From Nemopilema nomurai (taxonomy: Eukaryota > Cnidaria > Scyphozoa > Rhizostomeae > Rhizostomatidae), in assembly GCA_003864495.1 (NCBI GenBank), contig ML133383.1, forward strand, positions 1-64,000: DNA of 64,000 nt, given 5' to 3'. Position 1 is the stretch's first letter. The number at the start of each line of letters is the position of its first letter. Below, piece after piece: positions 1-12,863 of the stretch. The translations under genes and the position numbers were made by a program. A model generated the notes under the pieces. The model was not told the origin of the DNA, did not search any database, and saw only the letters and a list, made by a program, of their open reading frames with translations.

Positions 1-1821
1 TGAGACAACCTGTTTATTTGACGTAACTTCATTATTTGTGTTAGTGCTACCAGGAGACTGACACTCGTGACGTAATACCATTCCACTTTCGATTCAGTTC
101 AACAGATCCATTCTTGCTGAAAAAAACACCGGGAAACCGCACGAGTTGATAAAGGCAGTGCTTTCAGCCTTTCCTTTGTAATCAAAATATCTTTGGTGTG
201 AACATGGCCAATTTACGTGAATGCTGTCTGGTCCAGACAATGAATACTGTTCATGGGAAATGTACAAAACATTACAATGGTTTCATGTCTCTTTTAGCAG
301 CAGCTACTATCGTGAAATTGTCCCATCTGAACTAGGCCCCGGTAGTTTTACCAGATCGCCACATTCCCCTCTATCCTGCGCCACTTGGACCACCTGGAGT
401 CATTTTGTCATTTTATCATTTTCAAAAAGTATATTATTGCTGCGAAACTCTCTGTCAACTTATCCTTTTCAGAAAGCTTCATTCAGTTTTGATCGCTTTC
501 ATCGTGTGTACATGCATCCTATTAAGAATATATTATTCTTTCCATCTATTAAACTGTTTATGTTTTTTGAAAAGCAAATGGTCATTGAACAAAGAGTTTC
601 TTGCGTCTTGTTGCCCATCAAAGCGAAGGAATGTATTTAGAAGTGGAGAGGCACTCCAAGTTAGTGGTACGATGTAGGTGGCCTTGACACTGTAGAATTG
701 GGCGTTGCAAATATGGGACACGGAATTAAAACAGGGAACAAACATTCCCCTTTCGCTGATATGAAATCCGCCGACCCATCTTGAAAGAAGGAATATGTCT
801 GTCATATGTCTGTATGGAAAATGTCCCATATGTCTGAATCCGGTAAAACCAGCTTTGCTAGTAAGTAGATGGGTCATTTCTTTACGGAACATTTTGCTGA
901 GATTAATTGGTTCTCTCTTCTGAATAACAAGTTGTATATCAGTGGGCAGTCAGATGTCGAGATTACATTCCTTTGCGTGACTTGGGACAGCCTGTCGTTT
1001 GATAAGTTCTAAAGAGTATCTTGACCTGGAAAGATTGACCAGATTGTGGTTGAGCCTCTTTTCTGCTGCTTTTAAGAGCTAGTGAAGCTGCGGTCTTTTC
1101 TTTCTGTTTAGCGAAACATGTTAGAGAAAGCTATAAGGAGGAAAAGATTTCAAAATATCCTAATGTTAATAGCTTTTGAGTTTTCGAACAGAAACAAGCT
1201 GGAGGATGATCTTTTCCTCGTTGCCTCAGATGTTTGTGGTTATCCAGTCTTGTTTTGCATGTTTAAGTTTACCGCTATTCAGTATCGACCAATCAAATTG
1301 CGCCTTGGCGATTCGCCTTCTGATTCGTTAATTGTGGACTTTCACCGAAGGCACAGGACCTTTCATCATTTCCGCTTCAATGATTGACCAATCGAGACGT
1401 GATAGCACTGTTCCGCGACAAGAGAGGTCTATAAACTCTTGGAAAACCTGTTAGACTGGTCTGACGGGTCCGTGATAGACTGGTGTCGAGGTCTGACTAA
1501 TAAAATTTTCAAGCAAACGTTCATTGGGTTGCGAGGGAAGTCACGCCGGTCGGACGCAAGCAGCAAACACCACACAGAATTTTCTAACATCAAAATTTTT
1601 TCACCCAGGCAGACGCAAAACACAGATGGACGAAGCATGTTGGCCACTAAAGTCGAGAAAAGCGTTCATAGATGAAAATTTTAAGCCAAAGTTAAACACA
1701 GGACGGTTGAAATTTTCGTCCAAAGGCAACACCTGACAGCAGCGGGCCTTCTCCGAAAGATCGACGGGGAGAATTTGTGGAAGAAGCAAGGAGGAAAAGC
1801 CTGGAACGAAGAACAACAGCC
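1..1821. other. Upstream flank of the transporter gene, no gene recognised
   Basis: No open frame here shows recognisable protein-family features, and the short ORFs on both strands lack conserved motifs or paired splice sites. A TATA-like TCTATAAAC at about 1427-1436 lies roughly 390 bases before the transporter start and could be its core promoter. That is weak evidence, because such motifs occur by chance in AT-rich DNA. Confidence 0.4.
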
Positions 1822-4800
1822 ATGGATGGACTTCGCTGTTGGTTGATATGCATGGCCGGGTTCATAGCTCAGGCGGCAACGATAGGATTCTACAATTCGT
1901 ACGGGACGCTGTTCGTCGCCATTATCGAAGAACACAACGTCTCAGAGACTCTAGCAGGTGATTTTTCGACTCTTGTTTATGCATGAATTATTCATGGAAA
2001 TGATTCGACATGCGACCAATCACTTGGGCAGGAAATCATGTGATATTCAAGGGAGTGGATAAGAAAACTTCCCTTTGTTTCGGCTCGCTAGATATCTTTG
2101 ATCTTGGGGATGTTTTTGACTAACTCATAATACAGTAGGCCAGAAGCATGACAACAAAACATGTTGATACGCATGGTTCACAGTTTTATACAGCATGCAA
2201 CTGATGAGGTACTCCTAATTAACAAGATATTTTAATTCTACGGCAGGCAAAGCTTTTGCAAAGTATCATTGGCTTCCTTAACACCCGTGAAAAATAACAC
2301 GCAGTGGGGCGTTAGTAAGTGTCATATAGGCGCGGGGCGTCTAAAAGCAGTAAAAACCTCCCATCACTTGAAATTTTTTTATTGAACCATTTAACCATAA
2401 AACTCGAAGAGTGCCAGTTGCCAAACGACGCGAGACAAACAGGTCAAAATATTTCACTTTGAAGCATGTACAAATTTGCGGTTTTTTGACTATGGTCTTT
2501 CTTGTCCTTGTTTGCTTATTGTTTGCTTATGGGTTGAAAAGAACGTCGACTATCTTGCGAAATTATCGCAAGTTCTCAAAAGCTTGCATAGAATAGGATT
2601 TTAGAAACAAATATCGGTTTCCTTTTTTCTCATTTCAAAGTCCCTTTGGCCATGTTTCGAGTTCAGTTGAGTACCGATAAAACGACCAAAGTTCTCGGTT
2701 TCAAAGATGATGGCATTTTAATATGATTGATTAGAAAATATAGACAAGCGCCTATAGAGATACAAAAGGGGCCATAGAGATAGAAAAGGGCCCATAGAGA
2801 TACAAAAGTGACATGAGTTTTCGTCCCCTGAGGTTCATTTGGTCGTGCAACAAGATTGATGACAGATTGAGACCTTGCCCCATGTGATTTCTTGCCAGAC
2901 ACGAAATGAACGTCTTTTCACCCCCACCCACCCCTTGACCTCGGCTCTTAAAGAAAACGGCTGGATTATAAAAATAAATCTTTCTGGGAATGCAAATGCA
3001 GTGAGAAAAACAAGTTGTTTTCGGAGACGTGAGAAAAACAATAAAGGAACTTCTTCATCATAAATCAACTGTGATGCCTCACAGTTAATCACTAGTTGTG
3101 CATATTTAGGCCTCCAAGGTTCAGCAACAATTATGACTCATCTAACGCTAACCTTTTGGAGTCTTTAAATAGCGCAATTTTACACTCCGTGAAAGAGCTG
3201 TCTCTTCGTTCTATCAAAAGCCGTCTGGTGTGAAATCTTCCGCGTTCGAAAGAACCTCGTGCTTCCCCTAATGATATTGTTGTCATCATGTCCTTGTTGT
3301 TTTTGACAAGGAACACTCTATGCTTGGCGCGTATATTGTTTACCTGGACTTATTTAGAATGTTTCACGGAAGGGTCACTTGAAACTCAGCTACTGTCATT
3401 AATGGCCTCACTTACTAAGACAGATCGTGGAAAGATGAAAGCAATAATGCGAGTTTTCAGAAAAACCAGAAAAAAGTAACGCCTTTTCCTACCATTGTCC
3501 TGCAACACCCTTTGCAATGTAATTCCGTTTTGGTCACAAGACTTTATTAATCTGACCGATCGCGATTTTTTATAATCGGGTGCTTTTTGGCTTCCAATAT
3601 TTACTTTTGACCGGAGTTCAATTCATTTTAACCCTAGGCCCAATCGATTGACTCTTTAGGTAGGTGTTGGATTAAGGGTGTCGCAAATGTCGGTGATAGA
3701 AGAATTGTAAATTCCCGTCAATGATTCCTAGACTGAATCTTATTATATTATTTATTATTACTATTATTATTCTTATTATAACTATTTACTATTTTTCACA
3801 GCACTGGTTGGGTCGCTGTCATACAGCCTGTGTCTTCTGTTTGGTGCCATCACGAGTCCACTCTGCAGCCGATACGGGTGCCGCCAGGTGGCGTTTGTCG
3901 GCGCCATCATTTACTCCGCCGGCCTGGTTCTGTCATCTTTCGCGGAGAGCATTGTCATGATTGCCATCATGTTCGGGCTGGTCTTTCCTCTGGGGGCCAG
4001 CGCCATCTTCTTCTCCTCGCTGATAGTTCTGCCGCAGCACTTCGAGACAAGCTACGCCCTGGCCATCGGAATCGCCAGCAGTGGCACAGGCGTGGGGGGA
4101 TTCGCCTTCTCGGCCCTCATTGAAAAGCTGTTGGAATGGTACGGGTTGCAAAACACGTTCAGGATTCTATCGGCAACTGGAATAATCCTCCTCCTCGGAA
4201 GTCTCGTATACGGCAAAACGCCTGAGAAGTACTCTACGAAGAAGGAAGCGGCGAAGCAGCCTAAGCTTTTTGATATGAAGATATGGAAAAACAAAGCATT
4301 CCTTATATGGACCATTTGTGTTTGTGTCATCTTTTCAGTTCTGTACATCCCCTTTGTGCACTTGGTGAGTTATTACTCCTTTGCACATCCCAACACAATT
4401 TCCATCCAACGTCTAACTTAAATTGCATTTTATATTGACAAATCAGATAAATAGACGTGTTTCCTAAAGATTTTCTGTTCAACCCCTATTCACTTCCAGA
4501 AAAACCAGTCCACTTTTGCGCATGTCAATGTGATTGTCAAATAACTATCAATGGACGATATCGAAAAAGTCTGACAAACTTCTTCTTGAAAACACGTTCT
4601 GTTTTTCTAATCAGCTTTTTCCGACTACTTTTAGCAGCAGTGTGTACAAAAATCAACAAAAAGGAATTTCATTTAGCCCTGGTTGTTCGGGGGATCAATA
4701 ACATTTTTGCTATTTTCAACATGGCATTTACACCGCAGTATCCTAATTCTCAAGCATGTTTATTGCATTCGTTCTGTTTCTCCAACTCCATTATCTAATT

Positions 4801-7800
4801 CTTCGTAGGTCAAACGTGCCGCTGATTTGAGAATACCAATGTCAAAAGCATCCTCTCTCCTTGGTTACGTCTCAGCTGCCAGCACCGTTGGCAAAATCGT
4901 CTTCGGCAAATTGGCTGACTGCAATTGGATCAATCGTTTATACCTAATCCAATTTACCCAGCTGATAGTCTGCATCAATCACACTCTCTGTCCCATCTAC
5001 ACGTCATATGGTCCATTGGTCGCATACAGTGTGATATATGGATTCTTCGATTCCTGTTTCAATGCACTGATAGCAATTATAGTTGTTGACATCGTTGGAA
5101 GGCACAAGTTACACAACGCCATTGGAGCAATGTACCTTCTGTCCTCTCTATTCATGATGCTTGGCCCTCCGTTTGCAGGTAAATTATTTCAACCTATCGA
5201 TAAAAACCTATCGTGTACGAAGGACATCAGTTTTGAAAAACTTAATAATGTCAATCAAAAAACTGATTAAAGTCGACCGTATGCTTCAGGCTTTAGAACC
5301 GTGTAAATATGTCCCGTTGTCCCAAAATCACATGACTGCATTTTGTTCAAAGGGAGCGGTGCAAAACAATGAATTGAATGTAATGATTATAGGAATGATT
5401 TTCATCTTTAAGCAGACATGTAAACAAGAGGTTTGAATTTGCTTATGCGAGTGATATTACATCGCAATTACATTGGCATATAATTATGGCAACTGAACAA
5501 TCTAATCAAAACACAGTACAATACTACCGAATAGATGTAATGTGCAGTTAGTGGTTTAATGCCATTTATTAATGGGTCATTAATGCATGTAAAAACGCTG
5601 TTATTAATTAGAAGATAGGTGAGCACGTGCTTGTTTTCAAAGAACTAATTTTCATCACTGCGACTCAACGATTCAGGCTTTCGAGTTCGTCAATATAAGG
5701 AAACGTTCTGCGTTGATTTTATATATCTGTTCTGGGTCGTTACCATTCTTTCAGCAAAATCAATGACCCTCGATGACCATATAGGTGGAAGGCTTTCGAG
5801 AGTCGCGTCTTGTGTGGTTGGTGAGAGTGATCAAATGTTGTCGCCAGTCTTTTTTTGGACAACGGAGATGTAATGAAAGGGTTTGATGTTGGAAATGTCA
5901 CACATGCGGCGGGTAGGGAAGCACTGGAAATAAAGTATTGGTTTCAAGTTCAACAAGATTAAAAAATCGATGGAAATAAATTGCAACGTATCCAGAGTAT
6001 TAGTTCAACCGTGCACGTCTGAGCGTTACAGTAATATACCACAGAAAATACGACCTAATAGACATTAACTGAACCTAACTTAAAGGCATCGAGTCATGGT
6101 AAATAGCGGTTTTCCACGGGCTGTTGTCTGTTTTCATGTGATAAATTGGCTTTCATGTGATCAGACATCAACTGCGAGGTTGAAACATCATGTGAGCAGT
6201 TTGCTTGACAGCCAATCAGATTAACGGAGTCATCATAATGACTCAGCAATTTTTGCAATTTGGGTATACGCTTTCCATTTATCATGACTCAATGCCTTTA
6301 AAGGACATCAAAGCGTTTATGGGACCGTCGATCTACCATTAAAAAGAATCCGCATAAAAAGAGTGCCTGCTTTCTTTGCGCAATGACAGAACGAGAACAT
6401 GCGAAGCTGAGTTAATGATACCGTCGTTTCACCCCGCCCATAGATGATGCCCAGCCTAGCCGTCGACTTGCGACCAGTTCATCAACCTGTTTTTATCGCC
6501 AACGTCATTGGCTTGCATACATGCATAGTGAATGCATGGACAAGCTTTCTAGCCACCCTTGACGTCAGATGCTCGCGAAAGCTTTGCCACCGTATCGTAA
6601 AGTTTTTAAAAGCTGTCCGACTTAATGGGCAGAATAATTGCAACAATGAAATAAGGTATTCGTTATCATGTTCCATTTAGAAGTACCTGTAGTCTCTATC
6701 TGAAGTTCCAACAATCTGGCGGATAGATAATGAATAAACCTGCTCACTAAAACATTAAAGTAGTTTGGGGTTTTCACAGTTACTCGCATAATAAAAATAG
6801 ATTGAGGCAATATACACAAACGTTTTTCTTCGGTCGTACCACAGGGATTCAAGCCTTATGAAGTTCGTTTAGATGTGACTGTGGAGGAGAAATTTCCCTT
6901 CTCACCGGGGAATTGATGTGCGCGTTTAGCGAGAAGTGGACTTAGGCTAAGACTAAGTTCTTGTTTGCTACAGCTGCGCGGCTTGTTTATTAAACAGAAT
7001 ATTATTACAGGGACCAACTGGTGGCTGAATTGTGTCACTTACGTGCTCCACCATAGTGCCTCTGTTTCCAAGCTTGGAATGATTATTCCAGAAACCAAAC
7101 TCTCATTGCAAGCTCCGGTCGAAGTTAGCTAATTAAGGGACTCGCAAATTAAAACAGAGCCAAACTTTCCCAGCCCCACCTGAAAGTGTATCATAATACT
7201 GCATTCTTGACAGGAAAAGTAAAAACTAGATATTCAAATGTTCCCCGCTTGAAAGTGTTTCTTTCGAAATCTGGAAGATTTCGTACAATGTGCCCCCTGT
7301 TAAAGGAATAGTAATTAAGTGTGAGAATTCTTCCTTTCAGGGTTCCTTTATACAGTCACTGGCTCCTACGATTCTTCGTTCTTCACCATTGGTGCTGCGG
7401 TGGCATCAGCAAGTTGCCTCATGTTTCTGATACCTTGGTTTCTACCAAGGGAGCCATTGGAGAAAATAATCATCGACGAAGAAGCTAACAATTTTGAGGA
7501 CAACTTCGAGGGCAAGCTGCCCGATAAGAAAGACTCTTGGGCGACCTACGACTCTGGCATCGACCTGACTTTGAAAGACAATTCTAGTTTAACGTGCTCA
7601 CTTGGTGACGGAAGCGAGCTTTCTTCGCATACATCAAATCAAGAGACCTTGGGTAGAGATGGCCCAGTCTACAATAGGAGGAGAAACTTTTTCGACCGCT
7701 ACTTCCGGGTACCAAGAAGAATGCTAGTTCCAGGAAATCTCGGTAATTCGTATGCAGTTAGCAATTTGGAATTGAATGTTGAAGAACTGTATGTTGTTGA

Positions 7801-7819
7801 GCGCGTAACGATCCTTTAG
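1822..7819 (+). CDS. SLC16/monocarboxylate transporter-like MFS protein, 4 exons
   Basis: Exons: 1822-1957, 3802-4364, 4809-5178, 7341-7819 (phases 1, 0, 1), all with GT...AG borders, giving about 515 residues. The start ATG sits in a good Kozak context (GCCATGG). The product shows 12 hydrophobic segments: six in exons 1-2, a polar central loop (around KKEAAKQPKLFD), six more from the end of exon 2 through exon 4, then a hydrophilic acidic C-terminal tail rich in Ser, Asp and Asn. This 6+6 layout, a DGLRCW segment before TM1 resembling the DGGWGW motif of the family, and the length fit SLC16 monocarboxylate transporters, which move lactate, pyruvate or related solutes with protons across the plasma membrane. 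The substrate cannot be read from sequence, and orphan SLC16 members are common. The frame is intact throughout. Other MFS families are possible but less likely. Confidence 0.85.
6080..6301. mobile_element. MITE with TTAA flanks and 21-bp terminal inverted repeats
   Basis: The left end (6080-6104) and right end (6277-6301) are reverse complements with only two mismatches. Each end abuts TTAA (6080-6083 and 6298-6301), which fits a TTAA target-site duplication as made by piggyBac-type transposases. The 222-bp element has no coding capacity and lies in the last intron of the transporter gene. The superfamily is inferred from the TTAA only. Confidence 0.7.
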
Positions 7820-10800
7820 AATGGTATTTTCGCATAACATTTGCTTCACAACCAGATAACGGTATTTCTAAATTGTAAGAAGTATAATCACACTTCGAAA
7901 CAGCAACCAGACCTTGCGAATTAATAGCCCTACGCACCTAACAGACCCTCAGGTTTCGTGCATTTGCAAATGCCTTATGCTCCCAAGTACAAGGCACCGA
8001 GGCGAACACATGCACCAGTTTTCAAATCTCTTCAAAACTCCTCCGCATTAACAATTTGAGAGCCACCAGTTGGCACGATTATCCGCTCCAGGGGCCGCTG
8101 CGCAGTCCTTAATGGCTTGGATATCAGCAAGGCGCAATCTTGGGCAAGGCAATTGCTGGGAAAGGCATTTTCATCGGATTGGGTATTTTATTGATTTTGT
8201 ACCTGCCACCCTCCTAACCTAGCCCTCTCACGATATCGTGGTAGCCGCTTTTTCATAAGTAGCCTCTCTTGAATTGCCTTTGATTTCTTGTTTTCTGCTC
8301 CTAGAGTTATTTGTGATAATCACCTTTTCACTGCGTTGTTTTGAACAACACTTTCATTCAGTACAATTGACACCCACTAGTGAATATGTAAATTCTGATG
8401 TAGATATTTTAGAAGGTACCTAGCGTATTTTTTGCAATTTAACCTGCCATGTTATAACATTCTCACTAAGATTTTCCATTAAAACTTTGACGATTGCCAT
8501 TTAGATAGGCACTCATATTTTGCTACTTTATGCAAATGAAAGAGCAAAGTATTCTGCCTTGTAGCCACAAATGCATTTAGACAGTATTTCACAAGGCCTA
8601 CCATGACGTGCAGTGTCAGCCCCTATCCAATAAGTCCTGAATTTAAAATTCTACAATGTTTTCATGAAAGCCTCTCAATGTGCTGTGCAGCTTGCTCTCC
8701 TTGTCTAAACAGAAAGATACATAATTACAGCAGAGAAAGATACATCAACTGATAAATCGATATGTACAGGCACGACTTGGCACTTGAACCCATTTTAAAT
8801 CCTATGCTTTCTTTACGATGCCATTAATATCATAGTATCCTTTTATACAACTGTATACCCGGACCCCTTAGGAAATTAAATACCCTTGCCTAGTTATCAG
8901 GGATTAAATTAATTAGAATTGAGCTTTATTCTTGTGTTAACATAAATTCGATAGTCAAATTTACAAAAGCATATTTATGTCCGTTCTAAATGATGTTCAA
9001 CTTAGATTGCTCTAATATTAAATGGACATGGTTCAACGTTAGCCTATAAACGTGAATTGGAATCTCTATGGAATTAAACCCAGCTTGATGACGCGAGTTG
9101 TGACCAGGCCCCCATCCATTCATACCAAAGAATGTCATATCAGTCAACTCAACCGTTGAATGATGTTAATGATCGACAGCAAAATCTTTTGACCCCTTAA
9201 TCCTGGTCTCTCTTGATTCTCTTATTGGAAACAGAATCTAGCTTGATTTTCAAACTTCCCCAAATGTATCTCCTTTCAAGAAACCCATGATGACTAAGCT
9301 GAGTGTGTACTGTGCGTGGTCCAACCGAAGCCCTACTAAAGTATGACCCTTGCAATTGAACCTTTGGTTATACAGGCAATGTAAGCCTCACGTATTCTTA
9401 CAAAGTTGTCCAATTCTGGTGGTAAGCATTGCGCTACCCACTAAAGGTTTTGTACGTAGTAACAAAATTATATCGAAGGTATTGTTTGAACAATTGTGCT
9501 ACTCTATTTATTGTAACATGATCTTGCTAGTTTTGCAAGTCGAAAAGACTGGTTGTCTATGTAAAGCAGTCGATGACGCTCCGTAAATGTTTATATCGTC
9601 CGCAGGCTGGTAAGGATTGAGTTCTCATGTAAATCATTCAAAGATGCATTTTCGTTTTGTAGTCAATTACCGGCATTATCACGCTATCTTCCAGTTAACA
9701 GCCTATTCTGATGTTGAATTATTTTCTTCGACAAAATTTTGCGAGAAAATTTGTGATTTACATATATTTTGAGAGATGGCTTGCCTTTTCTTGTGACTTT
9801 TCTTATATTTATACCAAATAAGATGATAACGGGGACGCTGGTGCGTATCTAATGAGAAACATGGACATAGGCGTGGACGCAAGCGAAAACGTAAACGCAA
9901 TCGTAGACATAAACGTAAGCGCCAGCGTAGGACGCGCAAGCGGAGAGGCCTGAAAGGACAACCCGCATCTGTCTATGAGCTTTGAAATGTCCTATGCCGT
10001 TGAAGGTGTCTTTTTCATGCAAACTTTCACTGCTAACTACTTGTACCAATCCTAGTCCACGTGGTTCTCAATTCTATTGCAAATGAAATGTGATTCCAAA
10101 CGTTGATATAAGCACCCCTCCAACATTCGGCTAATCTATCGCTTCATTCCTGGACGGGATCTTCACCGTCCTGTAAAAAACCCTGAAACATCGCAAATGC
10201 ACGTTGCGAAGATAATGCGCGCAGCAATAAGGCAAGGCGAAAAAACCTAAGGCTTCAACTAGAAAATACCAGCCAGTTTATAAAAGTTACGCATGGAAAA
10301 TCATAATGCTAATGAGCCTGGAATACGTCGTAATGGCTTAAGTTCCGCTAATGTCAAAGTCAGACTTTCGTAAGCTAAAGATGACTGTAAAACTCGCAAG
10401 CTCTAGATTGTTGTTGCGAATTATGATGGTGAATAATTGTTTATTCAGCTTAACACCGAACTTATCATCATGCAGGAATCGTGACATCAAGGATTAAATA
10501 GCCATGAGATACCATAATGAAAAGCAAGGGTTATATAAGTGTCTCTTAAATGGTATGGACAAACATCTCTTAAATGGTATGGATAAACATTGGCATGTGG
10601 CAGCATTTGGTTTTAGCTATGTATCACAGTTTCACGTGTTTCAAGGTGATTTTTCTGGTACATACATGAATAATGGAACTGTGAATTTTAACTGAACTGT
10701 AGCCGTATTCACCATGTCAATCATGGAATAATGGGTATTGATTAGAGTCACTGATAACATATCTAAACCTGTTTGGGCTAGAAATCCACCTGAAGATTAC

Positions 10801-12863
10801 ACGCTTTTTTATAAGGAACCTACCACAAGGCCTAGTTCCAAAAGTTCCTTATTCGTAGACCTCAATTCATCAGATTTTAGTACCAAAAGTTCCTTAATTT
10901 TCACTGCACATCAATAAGCCTTAACACTTAATAAGCCTTAACAATAGAGAGAGGGGCGAGATATAATATGCGGAAAGTACTCAATGAAGCACTTGACACA
11001 CGAATAGCAAACAATCTATGCGAGTATTGGCTGCAAATGAATGGAGCCGGCTTTTTAGCTCTTGATGCTTGCAGTTATAAAAAATTTCCTAATCGAAAAG
11101 TTCCTTTGGGATTTCGTAGTATAAGTTTTTAGTAGTATAAGTTCTTTATATATTTCGGCCTTCTACATGTAGGTTCCTTATAAAGTGTTTCCTTATAAAA
11201 AAGCATGTATACATAGATATTTAGAGGTTTTGGGGAAAATATGATTTAAAACATTCCTTCCTTGGACGCCTCATTTCTGTGCAGGTAATTGTGGAAGGGA
11301 AGTAGGCTATTTTAAACATTCAAGTAGCCATTACGCCCTCGTTTAAGATGATCAGATATTCATAAAGAACCTGTATTTTGACAAGAAGCACCACAGAATT
11401 TCCGGTTGCAGATATCAACAAGATATCATTTTCTAGATATTAATTCTTCTTCATTACGTGATTTCAAAAAAGTGATCTAACACGAAGCTATGCTCTGTCC
11501 AATGTGCAAATTAGTTGGGGGAAAAAACAGAAGATATTACTGCAATGCAATCCATGTTTTAAAGAAATCTAAATGTCTAACTTAAACGGTTCATGATAAA
11601 ATATACTTCTAACGTAAAGGAAAGGATTTGCAGTCATCATGAATTGCTTCAGAACAGTTCTAACATATCAGAATAATTGACAAATAAATTATATCCAGTC
11701 GAATAAATTCTATCCAGTCCAGTTGGATATAATTCATATCTTAAATCTTTATTTCATATTTCATAACAGGTGTACTATTTCAGAACTTTTCTCTGCAGAT
11801 TAGATCACAAAACAGCTCCTTCCATCGCCATTTTGCTTTAAATTCAAGGCTGTCATTGGCTTCAAATCTACTTCATAAGAGAAAAAAATCATGAAAAAGC
11901 GAATTTGTTGTGTTCCTTTCGTTTCTCCGAGATATAATCTACAGAAAATCCTTTTGAAGCTATCCTGGGGCTAAAAAGATATATGACATATTTTTTTATT
12001 TCAATAAGGTATAGATATAAACAATGCACTTAAATGTCAAGGGGTGATCAGAAACGTGTTTGGCCTACGCAAGCAACAAGGAACCATTTTGTTTGGCGGA
12101 AACAGATTGTTTAGCCTTGAAAGAACGTATTGTCTTGTCTTTGAGGCTTCGATGCTCAGTTGAATGTAGTTACCAAAGTCTGTATAAGAAGGGCTCTTTT
12201 TAAAAATCTTTCGTCCCATTGCGAAAAACACAGATACTATTCGGGAGAGCCACCCTAAAGCCCCCTTTGAATTTGTATGGAAATTTTCCTTCCCATCACA
12301 TATGGTTAATGGGCCCAGCAATAACACAAATTCAATTCCTCAATGTTCTGAATGCAGGGTGTTTCCTTTGTGTTCCCCGATCGTTAAAGATTTGTCCATT
12401 GTAACTGTGCAATTGAGATTTGCAAGAACAATGGTGCTTTTTTCGTGATCGATGAAGCAAAAACTAGCTCAATTGGAGCATTCCAAACTATCAGAAAGAA
12501 AACAGGAACACGCCTCAAGCTGAAGACTAATCGAATAGTAAGTTTCTTGTATACATCGGCACTTGACATTTAATAGCTTAATGCTATTATTTATTTCCGA
12601 ACCATCTCCTGTGAAATAAGCTAGTCGACTTTTATTTAATGAGCTATTTGATGATGTTTAATTTCAGGCAGAGGGCATGGTCCCGCAGCTGCCTTTCGAG
12701 CTAATATGCCTTTTAATCGAAATTGTTTCGCCGGACTTCGGAATTAGCCTCTAAAGAGTGATGCATTTTTTTCTGAAATACATTTCAATATTAACATTTT
12801 AAGATCAATTGATCACCATCAACTCATTTGACAACACTTTCAAAACTCTTTCAGGGGGGAAGC
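7820..12863. other. Intergenic region, no gene recognised
   Basis: This is 5 kb between the transporter stop and the EGF gene start. Small ORFs on both strands have no family signature. It holds a run of degenerate CGTAAACG-like motifs at about 9865-9940 and an inverted-repeat element at 10799-11208. There is also a short palindromic stretch near 11687-11735 around ATTATATCCAGT. The first few hundred bases presumably include the transporter 3' UTR, but no clear poly(A) signal was found close to the stop. Confidence 0.5.
10799..11208. mobile_element. Inverted-repeat (foldback/MITE-like) element
   Basis: The sequence ACGCTTTTTTATAAGGAAC near 10801-10819 recurs inverted at about 11190-11207. 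A second internal inverted copy carries TAGGTTCCTTATAA at about 11170-11183. Variants of AAAGTTCCTTA repeat several times inside. There is no coding capacity. The exact ends and any target-site duplication are unclear. Confidence 0.45.

Noticed and set aside
221..892. ORFs of 90-139 residues on both strands near the left edge
   Set aside because: Low-complexity, mutually overlapping frames with no conserved motif or splice partner.
9703..9939. Minus-strand ORF with an RLRLRLRFRLRPRL tail
   Set aside because: It is produced by degenerate CGTAAACG-type short repeats, not a plausible protein.
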